From contig JAGARS010000110.1 in NCBI GenBank assembly GCA_017622155.1, forward strand, positions 1 to 7,377: a DNA stretch of 7,377 bases, in the 5' to 3' direction. This document shows positions 5,166 through 7,377 of the stretch, piece after piece. The position numbers and the translations under genes are program-made. The notes below the pieces were generated by a model. That model did no database searches and had not been told where the DNA came from. It saw only the letters and a list, made by a program, of their open reading frames with translations. The stretch's first letter is position 1. Each line of letters begins with the position of its first letter. The DNA is from Peptococcaceae bacterium. Lineage in GTDB: Bacteria; Bacillota; Peptococcia; Peptococcales; Peptococcaceae.

Positions 5166-6962
5166 CTAGTCATCCAGCTGCAGTACAGCCATAAATGCTT
5201 CCTGCGGAATTTCTACACGGCCTACCTGCTTCATGCGTTTTTTCCCTTCTTTCTGTTTTTCCAACAGCTTGCGTTTACGGGAAATGTCACCACCATAGCA
5301 TTTATCCAATACGCTCTTACGAAGTGCTTTAATGGTTTCACGAGCAATAATTTTATTACCAATCGCAGCCTGAATCGGCACTTCAAACATCTGACGCGGA
5401 ATAATGCCGCGCAGCTTGCCTACCAGTACACGTCCATGCGGATATGCCTTATCTTTGTGTACAATACAGCTCAGCGCATCCACCAGCTCACCATTTACCA
5501 GGATATCCAGTTTCACCAGTTTGGATTCACGATAACCAATCATTTCATAATCCAGAGAAGCGTATCCTTTGGTCTGTGTTTTCAGCTGATCAAAAAAGTC
5601 GTACACAATTTCGCTCAAAGGCAGCTCATATTTAATATTTACACGAGTCTCTGTAAGATACTCCATATTGGCAAATGTACCGCGTTTGTCCTGTGCAATT
5701 TTCATAACTGCACCTACATAATCGGTAGGAACCATAATAGATGCCGCTACATACGGTTCCTCAATCATTTGAATGCTGGATGGATCAGGCATCTGCGCCG
5801 GATTGTCAATATGAATGACAGAACCATCTGTTTTGGTAATCTGGTAAATTACACTTGGCGCAGTCGTGATAAGGTCAATATCATATTCACGTTCCAAACG
5901 TTCCTGAATAATTTCCATGTGCAAAAGCCCTAAAAATCCACAACGGAAACCAAAACCTAACGCAGAAGATGTTTCTGCCTCAAACAGCAGAGAAGCATCG
6001 TTCAAACGCAGTTTTTCCAATGCATCACGCAATTCTGTGTACTGATTATTTTCCACCGGATAAAGACCGCAGTATACCATCGGTGTTGCTTTGCGATACC
6101 CATCCAGAGGAGCCTCTGCAGGCGCATTGGCATTGGTAATGGTATCCCCTACCTCTGTATCGGTTACATTTTTGATACTTGCCGCCACATATCCTACTTC
6201 ACCAGGCAGAAGCTGTTTCACCTGCTTCATAGACGGCGCAAACACGCCCAGTTCCGTCACTTCAAATTCTTTGCCGTTAGCCATCATGCGAATTTTCATA
6301 TCATTGGTCAAAGTGCCTTCTACGACACGCACATAAGACAGCGCACCACGATACGCATCGTACAAAGAGTCAAAAATCAGCGCCTGTAAAGGTGCATTGG
6401 CATCCCCTTTCGGTGCTGGCACTTTCTGTACAATGGCCTCCAGAATTTCTTTAATGCCAATCCCTTCTTTGGCAGAACATAAAATTGCGTCACTGGCATC
6501 CAGACCAATCACATCTTCAATTTCCTGACGCACACGTTCCGGATCTGCACTCGGCAAGTCAATCTTATTGATTACCGGAATAATTTCCCTATCATTTTCC
6601 AGCGCCAGATATACATTAGCCAATGTCTGCGCCTCAATCCCCTGCGCCGCATCTACCACCAGAATTGCACCCTCGCAAGCAGCCAAGCTGCGAGATACTT
6701 CGTAAGTAAAGTCTACATGACCCGGGGTATCAATCAAATTGATAATATACTCATTGCCATCATCAGCTTTATAATTCAAACGCACAGTCTGTAATTTGAT
6801 TGTAATACCGCGTTCCCGTTCCAAATCCATATTGTCCAATACCTGATCCACCATTTCACGTTTAGAGAGCGCACCGGTATATTCCAGAATGCGGTCTGCC
6901 AAAGTAGATTTCCCGTGGTCAATATGAGCGATAATACAAAAATTTCGAATTCGTTCCTGCAT
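5166..6962 (-). CDS. lepA: Elongation factor 4 (LepA), ribosome-associated GTPase
   Basis: LepA/EF4 is a translational GTPase related to EF-G that acts on the ribosome. It is highly conserved, and roles in back-translocation, initiation or 30S assembly have been proposed. At 598 residues it is full length. G1 is AHIDHGKS (12-19), followed by ERGITI (50-55), DTPGH (78-82) and NKID (132-135). Domains II and III follow, including [14 protein letters not shown]. The LepA-specific C-terminal domain ends in the basic stretch [20 protein letters not shown] and then [23 protein letters not shown] (6970-6976) lies 7 nt before the ATG. It is the first gene of a two-gene unit with the ArsC/Spx-like gene, an arrangement unlike the frequent lepA-hemW pairing. 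Confidence 0.98.
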   Translation of the reverse strand: MQERIRNFCIIAHIDHGKSTLADRILEYTGALSKREMVDQVLDNMDLERERGITIKLQTVRLNYKADDGNEYIINLIDTPGHVDFTYEVSRSLAACEGAILVVDAAQGIEAQTLANVYLALENDREIIPVINKIDLPSADPERVRQEIEDVIGLDASDAILCSAKEGIGIKEILEAIVQKVPAPKGDANAPLQALIFDSLYDAYRGALSYVRVVEGTLTNDMKIRMMANGKEFEVTELGVFAPSMKQVKQLLPGEVGYVAASIKNVTDTEVGDTITNANAPAEAPLDGYRKATPMVYCGLYPVENNQYTELRDALEKLRLNDASLLFEAETSSALGFGFRCGFLGLLHMEIIQERLEREYDIDLITTAPSVIYQITKTDGSVIHIDNPAQMPDPSSIQMIEEPYVAASIMVPTDYVGAVMKIAQDKRGTFANMEYLTETRVNIKYELPLSEIVYDFFDQLKTQTKGYASLDYEMIGYRESKLVKLDILVNGELVDALSCIVHKDKAYPHGRVLVGKLRGIIPRQMFEVPIQAAIGNKIIARETIKALRKSVLDKCYGGDISRKRKLLEKQKEGKKRMKQVGRVEIPQEAFMAVLQLDD

Positions 6963-7050
6963 ATAGGTTCCTCCTCAAATACTGCTGCAATACACATCAC
7001 CACATACATAGCATATATCCGCTGATCTGTACTGTATAAATATATCGTAA

Positions 7051-7084
7051 ATTATATTATATCGTTTTTTTCATGCAACTTCAA
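7051..7084 (-). promoter_or_regulatory. lepA operon promoter (two overlapping versions)
   Basis: On the minus strand TTGAAG (7079-7084), a 17-bp spacer and TATAAT (7056-7061) form one promoter. TTGCAT (7073-7078), a 16-bp spacer and a second TATAAT (7051-7056) form another, shifted by five or six bases. The -35 region directly abuts the preceding terminator's T-run. The leader to the lepA start is about 85 nt. Confidence 0.7.
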
Positions 7085-7085
7085 C

Positions 7086-7126
7086 AAAAAACCGCACTTG
7101 CGAGAGAATATTTCGCAAATGCGGTT
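7086..7126 (-). terminator. rho-independent terminator of the upstream partial gene
   Basis: Arms 7090-7103 and 7113-7126 form a 14-bp stem with a 9-nt loop. The single plus-strand mismatch becomes a G-U pair in the minus-strand RNA. TTTTTT follows on the minus strand (7086-7091, overlapping the stem base). It ends transcription from the gene at the right edge, just before the lepA promoter. Confidence 0.88.
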
Positions 7127-7172
7127 CTGTTGATACAAACTTTTTCGTCTTTACTGTTGTTAAATAACGCCG

Positions 7173-7377
7173 TTACATCACAATTTCTTTTAGCGTTTCA
7201 CGATTGTCTGTATAAAAACCTCTATAGCCTGCCACTACATTTATTGCCAGTTCACGGTACTCTGGCAGGACCTCCAAGCAGGTACTCAAGTACTCTAAAA
7301 TTCCATCCTCTACTTTACCCCATAATGCCTCTGTAATTTGCTCATTCTGCGGTTCTGTGAAATAATATTTGGCATCC
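7173..7377 (-). CDS. C-terminal part of an unidentified protein (runs off right edge)
   Basis: An open minus-strand frame enters from the right edge and ends with TAA at 7173-7175. It gives 67 residues that begin DAKYYFTEPQNEQITEAL and end with RETLKEIVM. The sequence is rich in Glu, Leu and Tyr, reads as mostly alpha-helical, and has no transmembrane segment or metal-binding motif. It has the look of a real protein end because a rho-independent terminator follows 46 bp later and the codon use matches its neighbours. I do not recognise the family. A helical ligand-binding domain of a transcriptional regulator is one possibility, but nothing here proves it. The start and the N-terminal part lie outside the window. 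Confidence 0.72.
   Translation of the reverse strand, partial: DAKYYFTEPQNEQITEALWGKVEDGILEYLSTCLEVLPEYRELAINVVAGYRGFYTDNRETLKEIVM

Noticed and set aside
5436..5933. Plus-strand open frame of 165 codons
   Set aside because: It is a shadow of lepA on the other strand, with His/Ile/Phe/Asn-rich composition and no family resemblance.
7073..7336. Plus-strand open frame of 87 codons
   Set aside because: It starts in the lepA promoter, runs through a terminator hairpin, and is antisense to the better-supported partial gene at 7173-7377.
1..7377. CRISPR arrays, insertion sequences, tRNA genes, phage or defence genes
   Set aside because: No repeated spaced units, transposase frames, terminal inverted repeats, cloverleaf-like sequences or defence-family proteins were seen on either strand. 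The window reads as ordinary core chromosome.

Overview
This 7.4 kb window is ordinary chromosomal sequence from a low-to-moderate-GC (roughly 40%, estimated by eye) anaerobic member of the Bacillota. The evidence is strong AGGAGG-type ribosome binding sites, A+T-rich spacers, a HydF maturase for [FeFe]-hydrogenase, and an rRNA leader of the Firmicutes type. A thioredoxin reductase fused to a thioredoxin-like tail, and a secreted protein joining a copper-amine-oxidase-N-like domain to a phosphodiester glycosidase domain, fit Negativicutes such as Phascolarctobacterium, Veillonella and relatives. That placement is an impression, not something the sequence proves.

Layout. Positions 1-300 hold no gene. 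On the minus strand they carry two tandem sigma-A promoters, each TTGACA with a 17-bp spacer, followed by a GNRA-capped hairpin and a boxA-like GCTCTTTGAAAA leader. This is the start of an rRNA operon whose 16S gene lies off the left edge. A strong terminator (427-454) separates it from trxB (483-1694, minus), which has its own promoter with a 16-bp perfect palindrome in the spacer. Upstream of trxB, also on the minus strand, is hydF (1856-3064). A divergent intergenic region (3065-3288) serves hydF leftward and a secreted phosphodiester glycosidase-family protein (3289-4728, plus) rightward. That plus-strand gene converges on the lepA-arsC operon (minus, 4799-6962), and one hairpin at 4746-4777 can terminate both. 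Upstream of lepA are its promoter, a terminator, and the last 67 codons of an unrecognised minus-strand gene (7173-7377).

Function. trxB and the ArsC/Spx-like protein belong to thiol and redox biology, hydF to hydrogenase assembly, lepA to translation, and the secreted protein to cell-surface glycan chemistry. No shared pathway links them, and there is no sign of mobile DNA, CRISPR, phage or a defence locus. The points most worth a second look are the unusual trxB product (no canonical NADPH signature and a thioredoxin-like tail without CxxC), the palindrome in its promoter, the structured leader of the secreted protein, and the rRNA control region at the left edge.
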